From NCBI GenBank assembly GCA_032716605.1, contig CM064552.1, forward strand, positions 809,081-873,080: a stretch of 64,000 bases of DNA, written 5' to 3'. The translations under genes were made by a program, and so were the position numbers. Of this stretch, positions 1 to 10,499 are shown piece after piece (positions within the stretch are counted from its first letter, which is position 1; every line of letters starts with the position of its first letter). Below the pieces are notes generated by a model, which saw only the letters and a program-made list of their open reading frames with translations, was not told where the DNA came from and did no database searches. This DNA comes from Paralithodes platypus (lineage: Eukaryota > Arthropoda > Malacostraca > Decapoda > Lithodidae).

Positions 1-189
1 AACCGGGAACCGAGGGTTAATATGATATATAAAACATGTATATGGAAATAATAAAATTTTAATATTATACAGTGTATTAAATTCATATACACTTCAGCTC
101 CTCTTATAATTAACAAACATTGACCAACAGAATACATTAAGGAACATATAACTAAACATGCATATTCTTAACCCTATCAGGATACGTGG

Positions 190-455
190 GTTGTTTCTAT
201 AGTTTGCTCCATAGACCTCCACCAAGCTCGAAAAAAATACCCTCAAGACCCCACTTCGAGATAAATTTGTACATTTTTGGGTAGAAAAGTGTCCCGGCTG
301 TAGCGAGCCTGTAGTTAAGGAGGAACCAGGACATTATCTACTGAAAAAATGTACACTATTTATCTTGAAGGGGGGTCTAGGGAGTACCGGTATATTGTTG
401 TTTTTTATTTAGCTTGATGAGGTTGTATGGACCACACTAATAACCTCCCCTTAAG
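190..455. mobile_element. TTAA-G element, chimeric inverted copy
   Basis: The left part reads in the forward sense of the family (CTCC..AGACCTCCACC, GATAAATTTGTACATTTTT). The right part is the reverse sense of the same half (AAAAAATGTAC, GGGGGGTCTAGGGA) and ends CCTCCCCTTAA at 446-455. The copy is therefore a foldback duplicate of one half, lacking the modular half. Confidence 0.6.
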
Positions 456-719
456 TCATCCTTATTAATCCCTTCAGCACCAAGAAGCCTCTTTACCGTT
501 GATTCTGGATACAATTAGATGATTGTATGCAGTTTAAGAAGGACCTATGTTACTAAGAGGGTTTCTTGAGATCGTATTTACCCATTTGAGTCTTCTAGGT
601 AGATTACAAGCTAAAGAAAATCCTATAATGGTAACCAGAATATGATGGCAGTTACGTAATGGTGGTGAAGGGGTTAGATATTGATTGAGGTAATATAAAT
701 ACTGAGATGGTGAAAGTAA

Positions 720-934
720 TTAACCCTTTGAAGATTATGACGCATTTTGACAGTATATTCTGGCTGTCATTAGATGATTTTATATAGTCTAGGAAGGACC
801 TGTGGGAATAATAAAGGTAAGGACTACCTCACTTAACCCTCTGACTTCCACATACCCTTCCTAGTCTGAATATAATCGTCTAATAATAGCCAGAAAACAG
901 AACAAAACACGTAATCGGATCTTGAAACAGTTAA
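720..934. mobile_element. Family D TTAA element (complete)
   Basis: Starts TTAACCCTTTGAAGATTATG and ends in AGTTAA. The interior is palindromic: TTCTGGC..TCATTAGATGATTTTAT..AGGAAGGACC in the left half and its complement in the right half. No coding capacity; a MITE-like hairpin element. Confidence 0.7.
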
Positions 935-941
935 ATAGGGG

Positions 942-1295
942 TTAAAGGGGTAGTGCTTGTTTTTTTGTCTATATATTAATTTATTTTTGAGTTTGCTTAG
1001 AAAAACACCCCCTAGACCCCCTTTCATGATAAATTTGTACATTTTTCGTTAGAAAAATGTCACGGCTTAAGGCCGGTTCCTTCTAAAATTTGAGGCTCGC
1101 TATCGCTTGCCAGGAAAAAATTGACACCAAAAGGGCACGAAAGGTCTTAATATTGACAACAAAATGAGGCGAAAGGTCTCAAAATCACCAAACTAACGGA
1201 ACGAACTTGGAACGAGCGTCTTAAAACCTCCAAACTAATATGCTAAACATGAGGGAGAAGGGGGCCCAGAAAAAGCGAGCACTACTCCCCCTTAG
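942..1295 (+). mobile_element. TTAA-G element copy
   Basis: Begins TTAAAGGGG and ends CTCCCCCTTAG. Contains the family marks: GATAAATTTGTACATTTTTCG, a GGC..GCC hairpin, GGCTCGCTATCGCTTGCCAGG, four AATGGGGCGAA/GTCTTAAAA-type modules and CATGAGGGAGAAGGGGG. Confidence 0.75.
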
Positions 1296-1467
1296 TATTT
1301 GAATGAACGATACAATTATGGCGATGATCGTAAAGTGACATACAATGCTTGAAATCCTCTTTAACCCTTTCGAGACCCCTATTGTGCATTTATTTTCCTT
1401 TGTTGTTTTTGGGGGGTTATTATTAGACGGTTGTATTGAGATTAGAAAGGGTAGGGCTATATGGAAG

Positions 1468-1803
1468 TTAAGGGGAGATTTCCACTTGAGGGACTTTTTT
1501 CTGGACCCCTTTCTCCCTCATGTTTAGCCCCATTGCTTTTGAGATTTTAAGACGTTTGCCCCATTAGTTTGGTGATTTTTAAGAATTTCTGCCCCATTCT
1601 GTCAATTTTAAGACCTTTCGTGCCATTTAGGTGTCGATTTTATCCTGGCGAGCGATAGCGAGCCTGTAATTTAAGAGTAATCGGCCTTCGGCCGGGACAT
1701 TTTTCTACTGAAAAATGTACAAATTTATCTTGAAAGGGGGTCAATGGGGTGAAATTTTAAGGTTGCTGGAGGAGTAGGAAACAAACTAGAAACCTCCCCT
1801 TAA
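1468..1803 (-). mobile_element. TTAA-G element, complete copy
   Basis: Both ends intact: TTAAGGGGAGATTTCC and AAACCTCCCCTTAA. 336 bp and non-coding. It shares its right TTAA (1800-1803) with the next element. Confidence 0.85.
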
Positions 1804-2032
1804 CCCTTTCACGTTTTTATGACGCAGAGGTTGCCAGGTTAGCAATAATAAATAGAGTTCTCTCACTCTTATAATTACCTCCAAAATTAGTTTTCTGCCC
1901 ACAGCTAACTCAAAGACAACTGCAGAGGTTGAAGTAACTAAACTAAAGGTGTCTAAATACCCCTGATGGTAACAAAGGCTTTAAAGTATCCCTAATAGGC
2001 TCAAAATCGCGTCATATGTCGGAGAGGGTTAA
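1800..2032 (-). mobile_element. Family C TTAA element, complete copy
   Basis: 233 bp with TTAACCCTTTCACG at one end and GGAGAGGGTTAA at the other. Imperfect terminal inverted repeats of about 25 bp include a TATGACGC block. Related copies lie at 15802-16036, 45818-46052 and 52940-53167. Confidence 0.8.
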
Positions 2033-2151
2033 TCGAGACCCTTCCTAAGCTGTAAAACATCGTCTAATGATAGCCAGAAAATATACTGCCAACATGCGTC
2101 ATAATCTTCAAAGGATTTATTGCTCTATCTTATTGACAACATTGATTGGTC

Positions 2152-2475
2152 AATTATAAGTACGGTACCGGTAATTCTAAGTACGGTACCGGTAATTATA
2201 TGTACGGTACCGGTAATTCTATGTACGGTACCGGTAATTCTATGTACGGTACCGGTAATTCTATGTACGGTACCGGTAATTCTATGTACGGTACCGGTAA
2301 TTCTATGTACGGTACCGGTAATTCTAAGTACGGTACCGGTAATTCTAAGTACGGTACCGGTAATTCTATGTACGGTACCGGTAATTCTAAGTACGGTACC
2401 GGTAATTCTAAGTACGGTACCGGTAATTCTATGTACGGTACCGGTAATTCTAAGTACGGTACCGGTAATTCTAAG
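2152..2475. repeat. 21-bp minisatellite (15 units)
   Basis: Unit TACGGTACCGGTAATTCTATG with a G/T variant. It contains the palindromes GGTACC and TACCGGTA. Because 21 is divisible by 3 and the unit lacks stops in several frames, both strands show long open frames; these are array artefacts. Confidence 0.95.
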
Positions 2476-2510
2476 GAACTCGTGGTCGTGAAAATTGAAC
2501 AGTCCCATAG

Positions 2511-2811
2511 TTAATGGACCGGTTTTCTGGACCACTTTCTCCCTCATGTTTAGCCCCATACGTTTTCAGATGTTAAGATGTTTGCCCCATTAGTTAGTCG
2601 ATTTTAATACCTTTCGCCCCATTTCTTCGTCAATCTTTAGACCTTTCGTGCTATTTAGGTGTTGATTTTTTCCCTGGCGAACAATAGTGAGCCTGTAATG
2701 TTGGAAGAATCGGCGTAAATTTGATGGAGGTCTATGGAGGAAACTAGAAAAATAATGAATACATGCAAAAGTCGCCCAAAAAGTGAACCATCTCTCCTTA
2801 AATGCTAACCC
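2511..2811 (-). mobile_element. TTAA-G element copy
   Basis: Starts TTAATGGACCGGTTTTCTGG and ends CATCTCTCCTTAA. It is the same subtype as the copy at 40156-40540 (shared ends and interior). Confidence 0.7.
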
Positions 2812-2814
2812 CTT

Positions 2815-3025
2815 GAAGATTATGACGCATTTTAGCATTTTATTCTGGCTCTCCTCTGACGATATTATGCAGCTTAGGAAGGATCTGTGGGAGTTAAACT
2901 GATAAAGACATACCGGTATCAATTAACCCTCTGACTTCCATATACTCTTCCCAATCTGAATAAAATCGTCTGATAATAGCCAGAAAACATAAAATAAATG
3001 CGTAATTGGATTTTGAAAGAGTTAA
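2815..3025. mobile_element. Family D TTAA element
   Basis: CTAACCCCTTGAAGATTATG at the left, AGTTAA at the right, with inverted CTTAGGAAGGATCT / ATCGTCTGATAATAGCCAG subterminal blocks. The left TTAA has mutated. Confidence 0.65.
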
Positions 3026-3029
3026 TTCA

Positions 3030-4670
3030 GCACAATATACAGTAGATAGGGTGGGTTTTTTTATAGGTCATGTGAATATAGATACATCATTTCAGGGTCG
3101 GTATATTTAGAAACGCTGCAACACATATAAGTTTGTTTCCCTACTATTGCAGGGTTAGGTATGCGGTTTTCTTATTCAACAAACTATATATATATGTAAT
3201 GGGGTGCTTCCTGTGGTGGATACATATTTGTCTTCCATATTACTGCTCACTTATCAACAAACGATGCTTTAAAAATAATGAATACAAACATGAAAATATA
3301 ATCTGCAAGGTCGGGAATAAACTTGTTTTTCTTAATTTTGTACAGCAAATACTAAATTGAGAGATTCCACGTACGGTTGTCAAAATCCAGGTTACTATCT
3401 CAATAAATGTAGCGATGAATTGTACTTGAATTCTCCACATCTCAGCGTGGATTTCTCAGGGTTGGGTATGCAGGGGTAGCTCCCAAGTAATACTGGAATT
3501 ACGGTGGGTCATATCTATCTGCATGCCAAATTATAGCTTGCTATCCCCCAAAATACAGCTACAAATCAATTATATCTTATGCACAGTCGATCTCTGATCC
3601 CCATAACAAACAACAACAAAGTCGACCAATCAAAAGCGTTCATCATTGACGCAGGCAAAAACTGCGTCATTGGAAGCGACAGGCATTCCTACAGGAGAGC
3701 TGCTGACGCTGTACTGACCAGGAATAGTTTTTTGGTGATTGGCAGTAAGTGGGACCATACTACTAAGTGAACAACTCTTAAACACTGTCCGCCCAATCGG
3801 TCGTGAGCGATTACTTGAGTGTCTAGGTAGCAGTGGAAACAAACATTGCCATTGTGTTGGGTGTTGGCATTTCAGCGAGGTGATGCCTGGTGTTGCCTGG
3901 ACAGGAAATACTATACCAGTACTCTATTTTTTTCCAGCTGATGGTAAATTGAATCCCTTAGTAGCTGATTTCTTGATACTTAATAGAAAATATGAAATTA
4001 CTATGGCTGTGTGTCGTATTAATGCCAAGTTTTCATAATTAACATCATATTTTGCTACAAAATCTACCTTATAACTGAGTAACAAAGATAGAAACATGAC
4101 AATTTACCCTCAGCTGGAAACAAATAGACTATAGTGTGGATGGACCTTCACGACAATTTTCAACTTTATTTTTCAAAAATATATTGCACAATAGCAAATT
4201 ATGTATTGAAAACAAAAATATAACGTGTTTAGTAGTATACTATTTAAAAAGTAAAACAAAGAAGCTCATTGAAGTTCACATTAGCCTGCAAACGGAAGGA
4301 AACATTATGGGACCTTAGGGTGTAGTCAGTATCTGATAAATGTTTTTTGCAATTCGTTATTATCTTCACTGTTCATACATTCAGTTTTCTTAAAATATCT
4401 ATCACAACATATTATACTGTAAGTGTTCATTAATGGCAAGTTAATAAATTGGTTGAGACGGAACACTGCAACTAAAAGGTTAGTTACCCGGTACATAATT
4501 ATCATTTCAATCCAAAAAGAAACCAGATCACCATTAATATGGGTTTTGTTAAACCCAAATCGTTAAGGAATGAAGTTTTCAAGTTCACTCCATGTGTATG
4601 TCCTTTCCATTTTAATGTATCACAGATTATGTTGTAATGTTTTTACATTGACATTCACACCACATAGAAA
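3030..4670. other. Stretch without a supported gene
   Basis: AT-rich sequence downstream of gene A. Part of 3918-4075 resembles 10160-10330 (shared AGCTGATGGTAAATTGAATCC-like text), so a low-copy dispersed repeat lies there. Some of this stretch may be gene A 3' UTR. Confidence 0.5.
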
Positions 4671-4672
4671 CT

Positions 4673-5003
4673 TCAAGTGGGTCTATCATTGTCACGATTA
4701 TTCTCAAGTTCCTCATCTTTCTCGAACAATTCAAGCAACTCTTTTTGAGTGAGGTCGTCTACAGGTGTCTTCGGGGGTTCCTGTTGTGGTTTCTTGGTCC
4801 CCTGGGTCTGTGCCGGGGGCGGGGCGAAGAAAGTCTCGTGTTTCCGGAAGACCTCCTTGCACTGGGCTCCCTCCTGGGGGTTCTCCGGGAGGCACCTCTT
4901 GACACATTCTGCCATGGTTCGGTAGCTGGAATCCAGACCTTCCGAGCCACACCCTCCGTAGAAGAAACAGTCACACTGCCTCGTAGCAGTGTTGTAGAAA
5001 TAT
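4673..5003 (-). CDS. Gene A, coding exon 2: second half of Kunitz domain and acidic tail
   Basis: The exon follows a TTGTTACAG acceptor (5004-5012) and continues the split Arg codon as RYFYNTATRQC, the canonical middle of a Kunitz domain. Cysteine spacing across the junction is C-x8-C-x15-C-x7-C-x14-C-x3-C. The Cys4-Cys5 gap is two residues longer than usual. The YGGC motif is intact. Two cysteines are extra: Cys307 in a CDC motif after Cys3, and Cys343 eleven residues after Cys6. The remaining tail is Pro/Gln/Lys-rich, then acidic (KELLELFEKDEE), ending at a TGA at 4673-4675. A possible minus-strand AATAAA lies at 4165-4170, about 500 nt downstream; its use is unproven. The intron is 363 bp. 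Confidence is high that this is a real spliced gene, because a paralogue at 41786-44882 has the same structure. Confidence 0.85.
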
Positions 5004-5005
5004 CT
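4685..5005 (-). other. Gene A exon 2 region compared with gene B
   Basis: Alignment anchor for the two paralogues: the blocks RYFY, QCDCF, Y.GCG, EC...CLPE, QEG..C and K.VF are shared in the same order and spacing. The tails after that are unrelated, acidic and Gln/Lys-rich in A against repetitive Ser/Thr/Gly in B. Confidence 0.6.
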
Positions 5006-5366
5006 GTAACAACAGATAAAGGTAATTAATACTAAAGGAAGAATAATGCTGGTGGTGGTGATGTATTTCATAGGTTGTAGAAATAGCTGTAACAATTAGA
5101 AAAACAAAATTAGATTATTGCCTAATGAAGGTAAGAATGATGATGATGATACTATTTCTGTTATGCTCGGTTCTTAAACAATTATTTCCCTTCACAGCTC
5201 TTGACCAAATTAATACAGTGTGAATGCGTGTTTTTACAAAGATTATATTGGTTAGTATTCCCATTTCTAAAGGTAGTGAAATTTTTCAAGCTATTTCGTC
5301 CATTACCGGCGTTGTGAAGGGAAAGAATTGTCTAAGAATACATGTGTTAGTCCCTTCATTGATTAC
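5004..5366 (-). other. Gene A intron (363 bp, phase 2)
   Basis: GT-AG intron, donor GTAATC and acceptor TTGTTACAG, interrupting an Arg codon between Kunitz Cys2 and Cys3. AT-rich, with no recognisable repeat inside. It sits at exactly the same codon as the gene B intron. Confidence 0.8.
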
Positions 5367-6250
5367 CTTGGGAAAGCTGCCCGGCACTCTCCAGGGTAAG
5401 GCTTTTTACCACACAGGGGTTCTCGCTGTCCTGGTAGACTGCTTGGGTTGGCGTTGTGGGAGCTGGCTGGTGAAGAGTGAACATTTCCGGCAGATACATG
5501 TTGGTTGGGATTAATTGGTTGGCCGCCAGTTGGATGATTTGAGTTGCTGTGCTGATTTGCTGGAGTTGGTACGCGCTGATCGAAACTGCCATGTTGAGCG
5601 GGTACTGGTGGTATGGGGTTAGGTTGGTGAGCTGGTACTGGTTTGATAGTGCCACTTTGTGGTATAAGTGGCCGATTAACATTTTCTGGTTGAGTGGGTG
5701 CTTGATGTGTGGAGCCAGCATGTTGAGCAGGTACTTTGGGCGTGAAGCCAACTTGTTGATTGTGACCAACTTGAACATTGCCCCCTTGCTGATTGGGTAT
5801 TCCTTGTTGTACAGGACTCACTTGTTGATTACCGTGCTGAGCATTCTCAGGTATCTTTTGAGAAGAGCCTCCCTGGTTCATTGGATGTGACTGAGTGAAG
5901 CCTGACTGTGGAGGTTTCTGATCACTGGCGGGGCCCAACCTCTGTGGGATGTTTGAGACGGGGACATTGTTAGTGCTTGGCATAACCGAAGTCTGGTCCT
6001 GCTTACTGCTCTGCCTACTGTTGTGTTGGTTATGTCTGACCCTCTCAACCTCGGCCCTCATGGCGGGATCCAGGAGGATATCACGGACCGGGAACCCTGG
6101 TGGAGGGATCTCAGACCGAAGCAATATAATGGGTTTAGGGACCAAGACCCCCAGTAATATACCCGACGGCGCTACCTGGGACTGACACTCCCCCATTACC
6201 AGAACCAGCACCAAGGTCAACAAGGCTGGCTGCATAAGCTTCATTGTCAT
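5367..6250 (-). CDS. Gene A, coding exon 1: signal peptide, Q/N/P/H-rich linker, first half of Kunitz domain
   Basis: Secreted Kunitz-type protein, probably a serine protease inhibitor. Seen: ATG at 6248-6250 (a second in-frame ATG at 6242-6244), then a hydrophobic leader (ALLTLVLVLVMG) and a linker of about 250 residues rich in Gln, Asn, Pro, His and Gly with recurring short motifs. The exon closes with the first Kunitz half, Cys280-x8-Cys289, then Arg290 at the P1 position. The exon ends CCAAG before a GTAATC donor (5361-5366); reading through gives an immediate stop. Joining to 4673-5003 splits an Arg codon in phase 2 and gives 404 residues in frame. A strong acceptor (CTCTCTTGCAG) ends at 6251 directly before the ATG, so a 5' exon is likely. 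P1 Arg suggests trypsin-like targets (family knowledge). The tissue and target protease are unknown. Confidence 0.85.
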
Positions 6251-6684
6251 CTGCAAGAGAGAATATAGACTTAGGAGAGGAGATTCTATTATTTTAGCTA
6301 ATGGGATAAACATACAATACACAATTCTAATCATTGACGATTCATAGCTTTCAGTGCAGATATTGTATTTTCTGACATTTTAGCTACTGTTCAAGTATTA
6401 TGAGGCCAAACTTATTTCTTTAGATTGTCCAGTTTTAATATGTTGCTAATGTAATTACTTCACTACGTAGAGGCTATTATCTGATAAATTGTCCAAGTAA
6501 AAATATCGCTTTGGATAGTATAATCTATAAAATATTTTCCAGTGTCTTTGTCTGTGTGCCTGTTCGTTTTATACAGTGACAGTTTTCAAGTGAGAGCGCT
6601 GAAACTGTCAAGAAGTAATGGGAGCATGCAGAGAAAGTTTTTAGGTGACCTTTGATCCACTAAAGACTAATATGACACTTACTT

Positions 6685-6687
<3 letters not shown>

Positions 6688-6746
<59 letters not shown>
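6688..6746. repeat. (CT)n microsatellite
   Basis: Uninterrupted CT run directly at the 5' truncation point of the adjoining LINE fragment. Confidence 0.95.
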
Positions 6747-6748
<2 letters not shown>

Positions 6749-6750
6749 AC

Positions 6751-7763
6751 ATTGGATAAAAAATTGGCTTACGGACAGAAGACAGAGTGGTGATAAATGG
6801 AGTGGAATCGGAGTGGGAGCCTGTCACTAGTGGAGTTCCACAGGGTTCAGTCCTTGGACCGGTCCTGTTTCTCATTTACATTAACGATATCGATGTAGGG
6901 GTAAACAACACCATTTCCAAATTCGCCGACGATACAAAAATAGGAAATACAGTCCTGAACGAAGATGATAGAAATGCGTTGCAATCTGATTTAAACAAGA
7001 TATCAGAGTGGTCGAAAAAATGGCAGATGCCCTTCAATGTCGATAAATGTCAGGTGCTGCAGGTTGGTAGCAGAAATATGAAATACAAATACGAAATGAA
7101 TGGCAAACAAATAAAAACCGCAACGGTAGTAAAAGACCTAGGGGTACTAATATCTGAAAACCTAAAAACTTCCGACCAATGTATAGCAGCTGCAAATAAG
7201 GCAAACATAGCATTGGGCTTTATTAAACGAAAATTTACATATAAACATGAAAACGTAATAGTGCCACTGTTCAAAAGTATGGTGAGGCCCCACCTTGAAT
7301 ATGGTGTGCAGTTCTGGTCACCTTATCTGATCAAGGACATTGTAAGACTCGAGTCAGTACAGCGTAGAGCGACGAAGATGATACCCTCATTAAGAAATAA
7401 ACCATATGAAGAAAGACTTAAACGATTGAACCTGTTCTCATTAAAAAAGAGGAGGTTGAGGGGTCAGCTTATTGAGTGCTTTAAGATACTAAAAGGTTTC
7501 GACAAAGTGACAAAGTCGATGTAAATGCACTATTCACATTAAACAATACTAATCAAACTCGCGGAAATGGAATGAAATTAAAAACCAAAAAGGCAAACCT
7601 AGATGTCACAAAGAGTTTCTTCACCTACAGTGTGGCGACAGAGTGGAATAAACTACCAGCGAGAGTGGTGGAGAGCGACACAATAAACGCCTTCAAGGGA
7701 AGGCTTGACCTCTATCTGCAGAGGGCTGGGGTGATATGAATGGAAAAAAAAAAAAAAAAAAAA
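6751..7763 (+). mobile_element. CR1-like LINE fragment, 5'-truncated (family 2)
   Basis: Decayed reverse transcriptase. Seen: WIKNWLTDRRQ, then a 2-bp deletion near 6786, then SGVPQGSVLGP, FADDTKI (catalytic dyad retained), WQMPFNVDKC, KDLGVLIS, VRPHLEYG, VQRRATKMIPSL and YEERL. A frameshift near 7520 moves the end (FFTYSVATEWNKLPARVVE) into another frame, stopping at 7737-7739. An A-run of about 20 and a GTAT microsatellite follow. The thumb motifs are typical of CR1-like elements (family knowledge). It differs clearly from the three CR1 copies elsewhere in the window. Confidence 0.85.
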
Positions 7764-7925
7764 TGTATGTATATGTATGTGTGTGCACTGTACAGTATGT
7801 ATATATATACTGTATATATATGTGTGTATGTATGTATGTGTATATGTATGTGTATATATATGTATATATGTATATGTATGTGTGTGTGTGTGTATGTGTA
7901 TATATGCATATATGCATATTATAGT
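7764..7925. repeat. (GTAT/TGTA)n microsatellite
   Basis: Compound TG/TA-rich repeat after the LINE A-tail. Confidence 0.9.
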
Positions 7926-8006
7926 TTGTAAGGCCAGACTGCCTAGTAAGGACCTTGAGGTCTGTGTGGTCTGTGTATCTATGTAGCTCTATGTAGCTCT
8001 ATGTAG

Positions 8007-8038
<32 letters not shown>

Positions 8039-8086
8039 TTCCCAGATAGGCCTATACGAAAGTTCACGTATAACTGCGTTATATTA

Positions 8087-8277
8087 CTAACCCATCTGTC
8101 CCCTACTAACATCTTAATCATGCCACGGACATTAGCTCCAGGGCAGTAGTTCCCTTTCCAATTTTCCCTTACCCACTCTAAACCACTGTTTGGACACTTG
8201 ATCCTCAGTGTTTTGGAGGACAAGTAGCCTAGAGGGGTCACTAGATCTGTTGTTGCCTGATTTCCTTTGTACTCTCT
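8087..8277 (+). mobile_element. CR1 solo 3' tail
   Basis: Matches the 3' UTR after ORF2 of the CR1 copy at 50650-50853 (CCCATCTGTCCCCTACTAAC, CACTTGATCCTCAGTGTTTT, TTTCCTTTGTACTC). A severely 5'-truncated insertion. Confidence 0.8.
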
Positions 8278-8494
8278 CGCATATTATATATATGTGTGAG
8301 AGAGAGAGAGAGAAGATGGGGTTATGGTTATAGTTATAGCTGTATGATGTTAACAAGTCACACACACACACACGCACACACTAGGAAATTCTACACACGC
8401 ACACACACACTATAGGAAATTCTAGACAGTTTCAAAACAGGAAAGGAATTCATGTTAGAATTGTTAATGTTACGCTAGAATTCCCTCTCCATCC

Positions 8495-8598
<104 letters not shown>

Positions 8599-8599
8599 G

Positions 8600-9400
8600 C
8601 ATTTAGTGAGACAGATACATGCAAGAATATTTTTCAGACATATATTGAGATACGAACATATTTTAATTACTGTGTGTGTGTGTGACCGTCCAAACAATGG
8701 AATGCTAGTAACAATGTAGTGGCTAAGACAATGGGATGCTTTAGGAAGCTATAATGAGCTGAGGAAATACTTGGGTAAGAGTGTATTGTCTAGGCCAGAG
8801 AGGGATAGGCTACGGAGCATGGAGGATGTAATTACTCACACACGCGTCTACACATACACATTAGTACACACACATACATACACAAAGAAAGAGGGAGAGT
8901 GTGTGTGTGTGTAGGTATTTATATGTGTGTATATACTCAGGACCAATCCCCACTTTTCCTATTTTTATTTTCTATTTTATTCTATTTTATTATTTTGTGT
9001 AAAATACGATATATAATTATACCGGGTTCCTATAGGCTTACACAGCATATATTTAATTATACATGAATATTATAAATGCACCTAAAATTATATGTGTGTA
9101 TGCAGTATATTTTAGGTGTGTGTGTGTGTGTGTGCGCGCGTGCGTGCGTGTGTGTGTGTTTTGTGGTGTCCGTTTTTCGTTGACATGAGATAAAAAGTGG
9201 TTACTCTTTAAGATGTTTTTTAGTATGTTTCCTGTTTTCAAGGCATTAAAGAAGAAAGAGAGAGAGAGTGAGTGAGTGAGTGAGAGTAGTTGCAGGAAAG
9301 CTATACTGTACCTACAGATCAATGTCAGTGCAGATGGACAGTGTACGGTATGCAACATTGATATTCGATATAATGCGAAGGTAAACAACAACCCACAATT
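8600..9400. other. No gene; simple-repeat rich
   Basis: Short CA/TG and GC-alternating runs (9115-9160). At about 8935 there is a piece of the repeat carrying CCAATCCCCACTTTTCC that recurs at 17130, 44020, 45360 and 61030. Confidence 0.5.
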
Positions 9401-9625
9401 TGTTTGTGTCTTTCTACTCAACAAGTGAACTCTGGAACTTTCTCCCTCAATCAATCTTTCCTTCATCCTGTGACATTGACTGCTTTAAGCTTCGTGTGTC
9501 CAGGCATATTGACTCTGACGTACCTTGAATATGGGTCTCTGTCACTTTTAACTTTGGGGGAGACACTTGTTGAAGGCAGCTTTGCCTTTTGTCTCCTTCA
9601 GTCACATAGAAGAGCACAATTTGTT
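9400..9625 (+). mobile_element. Jockey/I-like LINE, 3'-end relic
   Basis: Matches the end of the element at 36905-39393: CTCTGGAAC, TGTGTCCAGGCAT, GGGGGAG and TTTTGTCTCC blocks in the same order. Confidence 0.65.
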
Positions 9626-9749
9626 CGTCGGTATTTTCCTTGGGTGTCCTCGATACACACTTATAACTCGTATACACACTCCTACTCACTTCTAACACTT
9701 ATAAACACACTTTATACGCACTTATAACCCTTATACATACCTTTATAAT

Positions 9750-10350
9750 ATATGTGGATGGAAGGAGTTGGTGGATAGAAGTGGATATGGGGCAACCCGC
9801 TGTACAGTACTTCCACTCTGCCCAAACGGCCAGAGATGATTATACTGCGTTCGTGTTCTCAATCTCTAGCTTCCCTCCACACTATTTACCATCAACTTTG
9901 GATAGTAATACTAATACTACTAATAAAATATACTATCAACTCTTATTTCTGTGGATGGTATACTATCAAATCTTAACTCTGGAATGATCGGCTAGCTGTA
10001 TGTAACTTTCTCAAACTACCTCACCACACTGTCTCCGAACCACCACCACCAGCACTACTAATATCACCACCATCATCAGCGCAGGGTAGCCACTGTTAGC
10101 ACCTCTATGACCTAAGTACCGCTACATGACCGCTCAGTAAGTGCTAGAATATAACTAACTATACTCGGTTTCTTTTAAGCTGACGGTAAATTGAATCCTT
10201 TAGCAGCTAAAATATCGATACTTAATGGAAAAATATGAAACCACTATGTCTCTGCATCATATTAAGACCAAGTTTATATAATTAGCACCATATGTCACTA
10301 CAAAATCTTCAAAATAACTGAGAAATCTTGATGGGAAGATTGTCGGAGGT
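9750..10350. repeat. Dispersed GTGGATGG-type repeat and relatives
   Basis: The text around 9755-10160 resembles 45704-46510 (GTGGATGG blocks, ACTACTAATAT, GTGCTAGAAT). 10160-10330 resembles 3918-4075. No gene seen. Confidence 0.45.
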
Positions 10351-10499
10351 GCGTGTGGATATAGCGATAGAGTGCGAAGTTGTCCTCCCTGCTGCTTGAA
10401 CGGGATATTCCCCTAAAAGTCCCTGTCAACCAAATCGCTCCCCAAGTCTCTCTCTCTCTCTTTGTAGATGTTTAGGTGACAATCACCACGGTCGATCTG

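Noticed and set aside
2120..2559. Long open frames on both strands with 7-residue periodicity
   Set aside because: They follow from the 21-bp array (a multiple of 3 without stops); no start context, leader or domain.
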